From Chaenocephalus aceratus (Eukaryota; Chordata; Actinopteri; Perciformes; Channichthyidae), in contig CM043808.1 of assembly GCA_023974075.1 (NCBI GenBank), positions 21,328,824 through 21,392,823 on the forward strand: a stretch of 64,000 nt of DNA, in the 5' to 3' direction. This document shows, piece by piece, positions 15,280 through 29,400 of the stretch. The first letter of the stretch is position 1; the number at the start of each line of letters is the position of its first letter. The position numbers were made by a program, and so were the translations under genes. Under the pieces are notes generated by a model. The model was not told the DNA's origin. It saw nothing but the letters and a program-made list of their open reading frames with translations, and made no database searches.

Positions 15280-18200
15280 AGGAGCTAGGGCATATTGTGG
15301 CACTGAAAGGCCTGATGTGGAGACCGATGCAGAGGGACAATACAGGCTTTGTGTCTATAGTCCCCATGTCCTTGGTCTGCCTAGCCCTGCTGAGGTCTAT
15401 TCAAACCCCACGATCTGAAAGGGGCTGGGGGAGGGCTACCTGTGCCCAGTGTGCGTGTGGGAGAGCAAGAATATTAGAAATGGGTTTCATAAGAAATGGA
15501 TTAAGTAGACCCTTATTAAGCCAGACAAGCTGATTTAAGGATGTCATTTTATTTACTCACAGCTGAAGTGACACGGCCTTGCATATTGGTCTGGTGTGAG
15601 CTCCAAAATAAACTACCAGCCGGCTTTTATAACCTTCACATTTCAAATTCAACATCAACTATGTGGGTTTTTCAAGCAACTCTCCAGTCTGGACTTGTGT
15701 TCAGAGGATTATTGCCTATTGAAGATTTGATTGATTATTCGGACCAGGCAAGCTGCTACACCATGTTGAACAACACTGTTAGACCATCACAGTAAAACCC
15801 TGTTTACATATACACAAGTTTACGCCCATCACACATCCTCACAAAATGTAAAAACTGAAGGTGTTGTGAGTTTTTTGGCAACCCTTTAGGCTTGTGGTGT
15901 TACAGTCCGAATCATTTTTCGCGAAGATCTGTACAAGACTATGTTTACAAGTGGTTATTCTGTTGGGACTGCGCTCGCAGAACTTATTCTACATACAAGA
16001 TATCTTGTTGTTTGTTTGTTTGTTTCCCTGCATGCATTGTGCCGTATGTGTTACAACTGACTCATGTGGTTGTTGTTTATAAAGTAAACAACAGGCTCTC
16101 TGTCTCTGTTGTATTTTTACTCATACATTACCAAGCATGCAAAAAGGATTTAGAAAATATGTGATGAAGAGAACTTTTTTAAGTGTTTGGTAACAGGGTG
16201 AATGGAGACATGAATAAACACAATGACCTCTCCCTACGGCAGTCAACGGCTGACCGTTCCTCCTTGAGGTAAAAGGTTGTAGAGACAGACGTAAGGGTGC
16301 CATTAGTCAACAGCAACTGCTGCTTAGAAATAGATCCATCAAATGTGTTCAATGTCCAACGTATTAACCCATTAGTCGCACAGTGCTAGTCACAAATAGC
16401 TAAAGTTTGATCGTCACATAAGATCTTCTCCGAGTCTTTTCAGACATCATGAAAGCAGTTGCACAGTCTCACACTTTCTCCAATGACCAATTTGCAGCTA
16501 TAGGCATACCGCCCTTTAGGCCGCCTGTCCTCCCCCGACACGCACACACACTATGCATCCTACTATGGCTCATTAGCACCTGTGAAAGGCATTCAACCAA
16601 AAACAGTCCACACTCCCGGCCCCTTTCATGACCCGTCCCCTTCCTCCTGGGTCCTCCAAACCCTCAGTCACAGTCGGTTGGACATGTTGTGATGGTCAGG
16701 ACAGGGACAGTCTTAAATGGAGTTAGTCCTACACCCACGCTCACCAACTTTGGCTTGGATACGCTCACTTGGTAAGCTTAACTTTTGGGAAGTGTGTTTG
16801 TTGATCTCAGTCGTTTTGCTGACACTTGTATTTTGTGGCTTACACATTCAGCATGGTTATAGGCTTCGGTTACTGGGTCATCAGCATTACACACCGTCAG
16901 CCGTAGCAAAATAGAAAGCAGCTAAATATTGTTTACGGATGTTTAACTGAAAGAAGTGCTCAAGGAAAACCATCAAGAAACAGAGTGTGTTCCCTATTTA
17001 GTAAAGACAGAGATGGTTTGATGTTTAAGACAGTAGTGTTTGTTAAGCTTTTAAATACTTTTGTGATTTCATTGAATGAGTATTCGTTATTGTTTTTCTG
17101 AAGCGATTTCTCTCAGGACTAGTTAGCTAGTTTCAAAGTTAGCTTTTGTACCTTTTCAGTATCATGTTTATTTTTCTGAGCTGGATATCATGTGGTTAGT
17201 TTTTCCCTCCCTATTCATCCCTCCTCCCCCTCCGACTTGTGTGGCCTTGTGTGTGATGTCTCAGATGTGTGACATGTTGTTGGTGTGAAGACTTGCACCT
17301 CGATGCAAAGCACCTTAATCTACTTCCCCTTCCTCTTCTCCGACAAATATAAACAAATCCCTCTAGGTGCCACTACTGCCCGTGCAGGACACTATTCAAT
17401 CAGACTCTGTTACCAAAGGATTTAGACTTTGTTAACCCTATTTTGCCATATGTCAACTGTTGCTGGTCTGCAACAACTGGTCATGGGCAGATGTTTTCCG
17501 AATACCCTTCAGGAGTGTTAATACAATTGGAAGTTGAACTCAATCAACTAAATTCTCTGGCCTTACCTCTGTTTTCTGCAGCTGTGTCCAACCTGGATGA
17601 GGAGAGCAAGTGGACGGTGCATTACACAGCTCCGTGGCACCAGCAGGAGAACGTCTTCCTGCCTGGCAGCCGCCCCCCCGCCGTAGAAGACCTCCACCGC
17701 CAGGCCAAAGTCAACCTGAAGAGCGCCCTGCGAGGTAAGGATTACTATAATTGGAGAGTTTGTAATGATCCAACATGATCACAACAACAAACAATGGTGG
17801 TGGGTTATCTGATATTCAGGCGTACCAATGGGTCCAGTGCTGCTGTTTGGCAATGAGTATAATATTAAAGCCTCTAGAATGAATACAAAACATGGAAAAA
17901 AGAAGAAAGCAATTTGACATGGTAAAGTTGTCAAATATACAATCATGGAAAAGGTGGAACTTTGTTTCAGCTCTAATTTAAATGTTTTTGAGGATCTTTT
18001 GTTCAAATGTAAATATGAATAGCTTCCCCAATCAATCCTTTACTTACTTCCCTATCACTAAATCTACAAATATACACAATGAAAAATCTAAATTGTGGGA
18101 ATATTGCCGGACCTCCTCATATTTGGAACTGAACATCAGGGCATCAGAGAAAAGATCAGCCGTGTTTGTCTGCAACATTGTTAAAATGTCCAAACCTGTA

Positions 18201-20391
18201 ATCGGTGTTCACCCCAGAGTTTAGCCAACAACACAACGGCGAGATCCTCTCCTTCCTGTTTGTCCAATCAGAGAAAAACAGACACAGCCTTGTTGTCAGA
18301 CAAACACAGGGAGTTGAGAGTGACAACTTTGTAATATCCACATTCCCGGAACAGGATAGTGGGAATCCCAGTTAATGCTGGCACCTGTTTACCCAACAGT
18401 TACTGGGAACCAGAGCTGGGAAAGTTGTCCGGTCATTTCGAAGATATCGGATGACGGGCAGGTGTGAGAAAAGGCTTGGAGGAGTGTGTGTGGGTGGATG
18501 TTTTTACGGTCAAGGCTTGTTGTTTACATAGGGTGGCCTTGTTTAGTGCCAGATAAAAACCAGGCTGATACAGGCGGAGATAAATAGGGAGAAGCCGGTT
18601 GTAACATGATGCCTACAGTGTGTAAAGCTTTAGTCATCGCCGTAAACAAACATACACACACCCAAAGTTTTTTTTCTTTGTCCTTTGCATTGTTTGACAC
18701 CTGTGCTGTTGCATATTTCTTCCTGCAATATTGATGTTGCTAGATACTCAAACACCACCTGGTAGGTAGGATTTATTCAGCCCCCCCTCCTCATTCTGTC
18801 ACTGGCCTTTCCTCCTGTCATCCCCTCCCAGCCCCAGGGGTCCTCACTGAAAGACAACAGGTGTCCAATGGGAGCACCTGTGCTGAATGTGTCTTTGTGT
18901 TTAAGCGCTTCATTTTATGGTCCACTCCCATGGAGCTGAGAGTGGAGGTTACACATCTACCGACAGCCCAGCCTTAGAAATATATTTAATTTAGTGTTTA
19001 CTCAGTGGTTTTTGCATTATTTCCAAATACAACAATATAAATACTTTTGCATACTACTTTAATTACTACATTTCATTCAATTTCCATAATAATAACAGTA
19101 TTTTTTACAAGATATTTTATTATTTATTGCTTAATCTATCAGGAGCGCATTCCCAAATAGTCCTTAAACCCAGTGCTTGCATGAGCATAGCAGGATACAC
19201 ATACCTACTTTCTACACTGCAAAGGCAAATAATGAAACAATCAGATGGCATGTGCTTCCCTTTTTGTTGCACTCTCACATGGATTTCTGTGCGTGTTCAG
19301 CCGTGAGGCTTTTGCAAGCTGCTGGTGAGATACAGAAAATATCCCAACAGGTCGACATAGAGCAGAGGTGTTGCATAACACTCGCCTGTGTGTGTCAATA
19401 ACATCAAAAACAATAAAGTCAATGATGTCATTCAGTGTTAACCAGGGCACCAGCTTGTTGTTAGGATTTATTTTTGCAAGAATAAATGTGAATTAATAAA
19501 TATGTCTTTCTAGCTGTGAGGTCATACAGAACAGAAACTAAGATATAATGTTTTAAAATATAGTTATATTCTTTCTTTCAATTCTCACTATCCATTAGTC
19601 TTTCTGCTCTTTGTCTCGTGTCCCCTCCCTTCACTTTCTTCCTAGCGACAAGCAGCTCATCAAGTCCTATCTATCGAATCAACCTTCCCCAATCATCACA
19701 ACTGCTCCGCTCCCCGTCATCATCCTCATCACGCTTCTTAAAACCCTTCTTCCACACCGCTACCACATCAGCTTGTTACACTTGCTACCTTTGCCAACCC
19801 CATTAGGATCCATTTACTGACAGCATTATACATGCACCAGCGTGTGTCTCCACAGAGATGGGCTGTAATTAGCTATGGAGATAGATGGCACATGAAAGGG
19901 ATCTAAAGCAGCCTCTCTGAGGTGCCAGGCGAGGAGCGATGTGGCTGTGCTTTGGTTCACACACGTGTCACTCAGCAAAAGGGATTTTGATTGTGCATCA
20001 CACACTGAATACATCCCAATGAAGCAAGATAAAAGACCAGCGAGGTTACAACGTGAATATAATTAGCTAATTCAAGACTAGACAAAGGATATACTAGTAG
20101 ATATTTGCAGTGACACAGAGAGATGATGTGCTAAATGCCCCCTTAGAGGAAGAGGGGGATGGAGGAGAGAGAGGGACAGTTCTGCCATCTGTGTGTGACA
20201 GACTGAAACTGATACCCCCCCTAGTACACACACACAATCATATATAAAGTATTTTCTTATCACACGGTGGCATACACACACACACACACACCCAGACTTA
20301 CATCACCAGCCCGTCACAGCAGGTGGTGACGAGAGGGAGTGTGAGCAGCGCTTGGCAGCGTCCAACAGGGACTGATACACTGATGAACACA

Positions 20392-20481
<90 letters not shown>

Positions 20482-23400
20482 TATAGAAATACGTCTTTCT
20501 GTGTCCTATGGATATTTCACACATCCCTACTACTTTAGTGTTATTGAATTACTTATTTGAATATTGTACGCTCAAATTGGCCTGTACAAATTACACATTA
20601 CTTTTTTGGCACATCAATATATCTTGGAGCAGCAAAGCATGATGAGTGTGAACTGTAGAAACTCTTCAGTATCACACTCAACACAAGCTCTGTTCAAAAG
20701 TATTGTGATAATTTCCCCTGACAAATTATTCGTAAATATATACCCGTGATCTTAATGAGTGTCTGGTTGTAAACGTTAAAAGCTCAGAGAAAGACAACGA
20801 TCAGGGCAATCTAAGTATTTGTGGTCTATATTAACATATTCCTTTGTTGTTGTTTGTCCTGCAGAATGCGACAAGTTGAGGAAAGATGGATTCAGGAGCT
20901 CTCAGTACTACTCTCAGGGTCCCACCTTCTCTGACCCCTTACAGTCCAACAGCAGCCTGCAGGATGAAGAGGAGGATGATAAGAAGGTACACAAACACAA
21001 CTTTGCAGATGTTACAGTCAATACATTTAGATGTTATTGAAGTACATGTGTTCACAGCAGTGTTTTGCAACTGATTCAGCAGAAACTCATCTCCAGTACT
21101 TTAAGCAGTGTCAGACTGCCCCCTAGTGGTCAGATATTATAATAAACATTTTTCGTAATTTACAATAAATACTTCTCTGACTGGCAGACAGTGCTTTCCA
21201 ATTTATTTTTTACACAAATAATTCCATATTTTAATTTCTGGATTTCTACCCTGTTAGTCTAGCTATTTAAAATAGTCTAGCAAACAAGATGTTGTCAGTT
21301 AGTTAGAAATTATTTTACTTAGAAGAAGCACTAAGGCTTTTTTGTTGGGCTGTCAGCATGCATTATGAAAAAGTATAGTTAAATTATAACTTTAACTTAA
21401 TTGCCTCTCATTCTCTGGCCTGTCATCATTTTCAGGCAGAGCTGATTGTACTGTACAGACAGAATACATTGTTGCTGGCTTCAGTCTTTTTTTAAATGAT
21501 TATTCTCTTTCCTTTATAATTTGTAGAAAATAAGAAGAGTGATTGAAATAGGAAAATAACAAGGCAAACAGACAAAAGTGGATGTATTGCTTTTTTTTAG
21601 TGGCGAACCATTAGTGTGTACTGACATTCTCCTCATTTGTATTTCTCACACACAATGTGATATGAGGGGTCCTGAGAGGATCACAGGGGGTTTCACTGTT
21701 ATGATCAGGGTCTCCTTTGTTCCCCAGAGCCCCTCTTGTTAGCCGCTCTCTTCATGCTTGCCCCCTGACCTTCATAATATGCTGTCGTCTTTCTCAACTG
21801 TCCACTTCCGTCTCTCGTTATCTGTCTTTCTACTTTCCGCTGTTTGTCCCTCTTCCATTCACTTCCTGTTGCGCTGGGGAAAGTGAGCCTAACTTTGCCT
21901 GACAGCAGCTTCAGAGGGAGAAACAGGACCGCAGGTTGAGCAACAAATCAAAATAACAAGCTACCAAACTATTGCTGAGATCCTTTCTTTATACCCTCCC
22001 CCTTTTCTGCCTCCTCTTGTTCCACTCCCCTATTTATGTATCCATCCATCCATCCATGCATGGTTTGTATGAAAGCACAAATAGCCGACCTTTCTTTTGA
22101 ATGCTTGGGACTGTCAGGATGAACTGTAATGGACATAGGGATTTATTTCTGGATGTATTTGGAGATTCTGAGCATTTTTTTTACCAGTAACTTTCAAACT
22201 CTGACGAACAAAATCACACTCAAAGCTCAACCTGTTCCAGATACAGTCGGGAAAATGTTAGGTAGTGAAGTCTAAACAAGTTCGCTTTGCTTTTTGTGTC
22301 TACTGGCTTTTGAAATCTAACCTGTCCTTTACTCATGAATCAAAACAATGATTTCAAAACCTCAAATGGACACTGACAGCAAAGTGTAAAAAGCTAGTTT
22401 ACTGTTGACTAACTGCTCAATTTCAAGCGTGAATGGCGCAGTAAACTGTAGTTGTCTGTTTGCTTCTCGGCAGTAAATTCTGCTTCAAATGGAGGACTGT
22501 TAGTGTGCGAGACACAGTTTAATGCATGAGTGATTCCCTCTCTTTTTCCGCACGGTTGCTCTGCTTTTATCTTGCCATCTTTAAAACGCTGTCAGATTAA
22601 CTCTGAAAGATGTGTCTGTGTGCGAAAGTGTGTTAGTGTGTGTGTTTCCATGTGGCTTTGATTGTTTGTGAAACATGTTTACAGCACACAAGCATCTAAA
22701 GTCCCTTACACACCAAGCCGATTTCGTCCGTCGATGAGCGTCGTGTTGTCCTACTCAGATTGGTGTGTCCCGCACCGTTGTGTCACACCTTCCGCCGCCG
22801 ATTCAACATGTTGAATCAGGAGGCTGTCGGCTAAAGGCCGTCGGCCAAAGAAATCACTCTGATTGGCTGTTCAGCTTAGCGAATCAGTGCATGAGAAGCG
22901 AAACGAAGTGAGGGACCCAAACAAACTATTAAGAAGGCAAATCTGAGATTTTATTTAACTCCAGCTCTCGACACAGGTTCGGGAAAGTGTTGAAGTGTGT
23001 TCATACTAGAGCTGCACGATATATCGTGTTGTGACGATAATCGCGATATGCGGAACCGGTGATTAAAGGTGAAAACACTGAATAAAGTAGTTTCATGTGT
23101 TTCTCCAGGGCAGTTCGGCGCTGCTAACCGAGCTAGCTCAGCTTGTTGCTCTGATAACTTAAGATCCAGACGTCCGTGACTAAAATCCTTCATCCGGTTA
23201 AATATCGTTAAGAAAATACCAATTGTATAACATTAAAGTTCAAGAAAGCATGGTTTGCGGGAAAAAAAAACGTCTTTTCTTCAATTCCTGTATGTTTTCA
23301 TATCGCGATATAATATCGCAGGGGGGGGGGGGAATCGCAATGTCAGGTTTTTTGCAATATCGTGCAGCCCTAGTTCATACGTGTCAATATAGTCTGTACA

Positions 23401-26400
23401 GTCACATACCGCTCTACTCCATTCTATAATATTGTATTCCCACTCTAATTGTGTTCGGTTTTTAATTTAAATCACAAAATATTTGTTTTCCAATGTCTTC
23501 ACTCCTTTCCCTGTTCATCTCCTGTCGCTTTCATTACCGTATTTCCTTTTTTCCATACTCTTCTGTACATTTCCTCCTTCCTGTTTCTATCTCTCTTTTC
23601 AATCTCTTTCTCTATCTCCTTGCTCCTCTTCAAGTTATACATCTGTTAACCCATTCTTTTTCTGTCTTTAGTCCACAGCATCATCAGCGGAGGACGACAA
23701 ATCTCAGCTGTCCATGAGGCCCGAGACCCCCCAGGAAGGCGTTGAGGGAGAGGAGGGGTACGAGGTTGACGGAAAGATTGTATGAACAAGGGCGCACCCC
23801 TCCCCACCCCGGAGCAGAAGATGAGGCTGGCGGCTCAGGCCGTAGCCACAGACATCGTTGCTATCAAACGTCACAGGTATGACCTCTTCGCAAACCTGTC
23901 ACATAACCATTCTTTTCCATCTCTCAATCAGTAGCGAGTAGCGATCACTCTCCGTGTTTGTAGTGGAAACAAATCTCCTGATCCTCTAGTTCATACAAAA
24001 AAGCAACGTAGAAAGATTTATTTACTAGATCTGGTCTCAATCAATCCCCTGGTGTCTATTCAGTAACATTAACCCTGCACCTCCCATCATACATTGTGTT
24101 TTTGTCATCAAGGAACTTTCTGACTTTTTAAACATTTTAAATCACTGAGACTTTGATGAAAAGATCAACCTTATTTTAGTCTTTTTTTTTTTTTTTTTTT
24201 AAATGAGATTACAAGGTCAAAGCCTAGAATACAGTTGCAACCTATATACCAGTATGAGGTAGATGGGAAATGTCAGTAGTTTTTATGTCAGAGTATTGGA
24301 CAAATACAAATGATGACCTGGTGGTGGCGCTATACTATAAACCAGCTATCATGTTTATTGAAATACAGTTTTTAATCATTTAAAAACTGCCATATTAACA
24401 TATTAAATCTTCAGATTCACTGGTCTTCAAAATGTCAGACTGTTCCTTTAATTAACCCTCTGTGGATGAGTGGATTATAGACTGATCAATTACTGTATCC
24501 ATGCATCCACAGAGGAAAAACCTGTGTCAGTCATGTCATGGCGTCGGCCTCTCCTCCTGCACCTCCGTGTATATTCTCTCCTTCCATCATGCTCCATGCA
24601 GGCTGACCTTCACCTTCCCTATAGCGCGTGTGAGCGAGTGTTTGTGTGCCAAAATGGTTTGACAGCTCCTCCAAGGGTCAGGGCTTTTCACTGACTTGAT
24701 GTCAGATCACAGGGCGAAACACAGCGAAACGTGTCGATGCAATACCCCTGTTTGCATGTCACCATTTTCTGCGCTATCGACCACACACAAAGAAATAACA
24801 TCTCATTCTGCCAGTTCTGGTCGTTAGGAATACACTGTGGCATGTCTGATGCTTCACAAAGTCTTTTTGTATGACATACACAGATGAGCATCACCTCAAA
24901 CGCAGTTCAGTATCAACCTCTACATTTAAAGTGTTGTCAAAGGGAATACAGCTGCAGTCTTGCCGTCCTTCAGACACTAATGACAGCTTAATGCGGTCCC
25001 ACTCCACACAAAGCACTCGTCTCCTGTCACTTTACATTACTCAGAAGGAGAGAGGAAACACATACTGACACTCAGGGATGTTTCTGTCACTTTGAGGAGG
25101 AATGTGATAGACACTATCTGCCCCTCATATCAATTTCTATTTCCCTAACGCCTGCTGGCTGTCACCAGCTAGCCACATTGCAGAAGGAAGAGCAGCTCCT
25201 TATAAATGTTACTCTTCCTTCAGGGAGGATGGGTTGAAAGGGAGGAGGATGTATCTGTGTGCGTGCATGCTCCTACTCATGTCTGTTCTGTGCATGTGTA
25301 TTTTTGTGATAAGGGCATGTATTTTACATCTCACATTTCTCACATATATGTTAACACCTCAGTTGGGAATGATCAGAAACCTTCAGATTAAACGTGTACG
25401 TTTTATTTTTGAAGCCAGTGTTTCCATTGATGGCCATTATATTTGGCTGGTGGAAGAAGAGTTAAAGGTGGGGTAGGTCATTTTGGAGAAACCGGCTCGA
25501 GTGCGCTAGAATTTGAAAATACACAGCCGGGAAAAATCTGCCACTTCCTTACGAGCCCCTCCTCCAACACCCACGAACGCGCACATGACCAATGAGGGCA
25601 CGAGATAAGTTTGTGCCCGATGGAAGGCTGACAGGCAGGTAGGCCATCCGTTACTTTTAGCCGGGCCGTGCGTTTTACAGAACTACGGCTTCCACAGATG
25701 ACATTTTTCAATGGATTTGTTGTCAAAGCACTTAAGATATTCATTGCTATCGATGTTAAGAGCATTCCATGGAATATAACAAAAAGTGTATCTCGAGCCG
25801 GTTTCTCAAACTTACCTACCCCACCTTTAAGGGGTCAGCTCACCCTAATCATAGTCAAACAATTTATTTTATTATTATTTTTTTGCTTTATAATACAATA
25901 CAGAATTGTGTATGTGGTATTGCCCAGAATTGGTTAGCCTATTAGAATGGAATTTGATTTGTGACGCACGCGCTGATTTACCAGCCTTTCAAAATCCTGT
26001 ATTGGTTGGGCAATAGTTGAAACCATATTAGTCCTTACAAAAACTCAAACTTGGGCAAAGAAAGACAAAACGATATGCCTCGCTAGATACCACTGAAGGG
26101 AACTGTTTTGTTTTGTTACATTTCGTTAAACTGACAATTAAGGCTCTCTCTACCTGCTGCATGTTAAAACTTAAAAACACAAAAAGTTCTGCATTTTTGA
26201 GTTTTGTTCCTTTCAACTAACCGACTGCTCTTTGCCTGTTGTCCCCGCCTGCGTTGCTCTCGCCCTCCCGGCTACCAGGGCCGTGTTTGACCGGCAGGCC
26301 ACCGTCCGGCGCCCCTCATTAACTCGGACACCATGTCCCCGCCGGCCCAAGAAGGTCAAACGCAGAAAGACTATATCAGGGCTGCCTGACAACTTCAACC

Positions 26401-29400
26401 ATGAGCTAGGTATGGATCACTGTGGGCAAATATGTTGCCCTGTACTGTCCACAGACCTGTACCAACACTCTGGACAAGCATCCCTCCTTCTTTCACTACT
26501 TACTATAACCTTACTCACTATGCATTTGTGCCTAATCCATTAACTTTAAACATTAAGTGGAGAATGAACTCACCCGAAGGGGAGGGAGAAAATGTCACAT
26601 GCAAGTCCAAAGTGTTGGATCGGGGCCCTGCAGATGTTCAGCTGTTTCAGTTCTTCATACAGTGTCCTCATTTGCTCTCCTCCACCCTTTTGAACTGTAC
26701 CCACAGCCAGGGACCCATTATGACATTCTTTTCAATTGTATTATTTCCCCCCTTTTTTGTCCTTACATTTGCACTTTTTTAATCTCATTTTAGACGTTTT
26801 TCTCATGTCAGATAATAAAGGTTAAGTGCAGTACCATTGTTATATACATATTGTGCTATAATCGTTCAGCTTAACTATCGGCTGTGCTGCTTCTGTGAAT
26901 TGTGTCTCTCTGCCTTAATCCTAGGGCTATATATTGATAATCTGGCATGTGTCCCATGTGTTTTATACTTACCAACATGTACTGATTATGAGACCCTGAT
27001 CAAGGAAAACCGTCCCCCCCAACCCTCGTCATCTTTCAGAACATATAACCCTCAAGCGCTCCAAACAGATGAGGGTTAAATAACAAATATGAAGCTCCAG
27101 TAGACTCCTTTCCTTAGTCACACAGCGGAGAGGGTGTTAAGCGTGCGCTAAGCTTCCTAAACTGACACTGCTGTTCTGGCTGATGTTTAGTTACACATCT
27201 CTGATCTGTAGGACAGCAGACATATCTAAGGAGAATGTCATTTCTCTTTGCGATAACATCACCAGGGCTGATAGTAAAGGAGCTTTAGAGTGTGGTTAGT
27301 GACCAGCTGACGACAGCCTCTGAATGTCATGATTACTGGGCCGGGGTAATTGTCCCAGTGCTTCATCCCTCCCTCTCCTTGTACAAGAGCTGCCTGCGAA
27401 AGTAGACCTGCAGCTTAATCTATCGCAGCAGCAGCAGCAGCAGCAGCCAAGCTGTCACTCCAGCTTTTAGCAAAGGAGGAAGAGGAGTGTGTGTGGTTCA
27501 GAGAGAGAGAGAGAGAGAAAGAGGACGCAAGAGTGTGTGTATGTTTTGGAATACGAGCATCAACAGGAGAGGCACCACAGATGGGAGACACAATAGACAT
27601 CATATCCCCTTTTACAACTCATCCTTCAAATTGTTTGTTTACAAGCCGGTATGTTCGGTGTGTGTCTTTGTGATATCTGCATTTCTGTGTGCTGCATGCT
27701 CTGTCCCGTGTCAGTGCATGACCATGTCAACGCTGTGTATGTCCGTGTCCATGTATGCATTAGTTGGCTGCCTCGCAACTAAACAGCTGCCTGTCCCGGA
27801 CCCCAGGGTATCATTCGCTTTTCTGTCGGACTGAGCCAGACTAGGAGAAGAAGCTTAGTGAGGAGTCTTTCTGTCTCCCCTCATATCCTTTCCTCCTTAA
27901 CGAAGAAGACCAGGAGTTATTAACGCATGTGACGGTTACAGCAAATCAAATGAATGATCCTCCATGTGACCACAGTTTAGCTGTCCGGGCAGAAGAGCAG
28001 ACGCATTGTGGCTGAAGTTTTAAGAGGGGAGATATGCTTAGCGGTGCTCGAAGAGAAAACAAGGTATTCTGATCAATAACATGTTTTATTTTCCTCCTCC
28101 CTTTGACGACAGCAAAAGGAGATCTCCGGCCGCATTCCATGTTCATCCCGGGACAGTACTCCACCTTGGGCAGAGTTGGGAGCGTCAACTCGATGCTCCG
28201 ACATTCGGTCACCAGAGACTCCGGCTGCCAGACAGAAGACGTGAAGGTGGTGCCCCCGTCCATGAGGAGGATCCGGGCTCAGAGAGGACAGGGGATCGCG
28301 GCTCAAATGGCCGGCATTTCTGCTTCCTCCTCAACAGGAAGTATATCCGTCTCGAGCAGCGACAGCTCGGGGATCGTGATGCTGCCGCAGTACAACAGAG
28401 ATCTTTCTCGTTTTCACAGTCTGCCTCGACCGGGGGCCAGAGTGTCTCTCAGTGCAGACCCCATCTACAGCAGCACCCCCATGAAGTCAGAGGAGCAAAC
28501 TACGCCTCAGAGGCAGATTGGGAGGCTGCAGGTTGACGACACAGTGGTGCACATGAGAAATGCCCCACGGACAGGCACCCTTCCCCGGCCCAAGTCTCAG
28601 GAACTGAGGGGGGCGAAAGCCAGTGATTGGGGGGGTGGCCCAGCATGTGTGGTCTCCCCACATGCTGCCTATTCCACCTCCCTCCCCCCAACGCCACCCT
28701 GTCCAGCGCCTCTGAGGTCATTATGCTCAACACCTCTGGTCCCTCCCCTTCCTCCTCTTACCCACAGCTCACCCGCTCAGTCTGGCTTCCTCCACCAACA
28801 CAGACCCCATGAGCCCCAGCCCAACCTCTTTTACCCACAGTTCCACCTGCCCAGCCTTGGCCACCTCCACCCCCACTCACCCACTAAGGGATGGCGGTCT
28901 GGTGGTCGCAGCACCGGCCAGCGAGTTGGGGCACTCTGACAGCAGTATACACAGCCGCAGCACCTTGGCGCCCACGCCGCCCTCCGGACTGCCCGAGGAA
29001 CAGTGGATCTACGGCACGCCAGAAAACATGGCGCTTCCACACCGCACCTTGACCTCCAGCTGCTCCACTCCCATAAACCAGCTGTACGGCAGCCTGGACC
29101 ACTCCTCCAGGACTACTACTGACTCCAGCTCCCTCTATTCCCAAGACAACGACGGATACTACACCTCCATGCACATGGACTCAGGCCTGCGCTCTCGCAG
29201 CCATGGCAGTGGGCACGGAGCGGCGCCTGCACGGGCCACCAGGCACAGCATGTACGAGTGCCGGGAGATGGCCAATCAGGAAGACACTGGAAGCTTGTAC
29301 AGTGATCGCTCGCTGTCACGGAGCATCTCACTCCGCAAGTCCAAGAAGCCTCCGCTGCCTCCAGCACGCACAGACTCTCTCAGACGTAAGACCTCTGTGA

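Larger units (their letters stand above)
20987..23671 (+). other. nhsl1 intron 3
   Basis: GT-AG intron of about 2.7 kb. It carries a CTCF-like minus-strand motif at 21116-21129 and a hAT-like MITE at 23007-23372, itself next to an older repeat (about 22700-22980). No extra exon is supported. Confidence 0.7.

Noticed and set aside
27487..27834. Possible alternative first exon of nhsl1 upstream of the giant exon
   Set aside because: The start reads through a GA repeat, the peptide is unlike any NHS-family start and no convincing donor follows.
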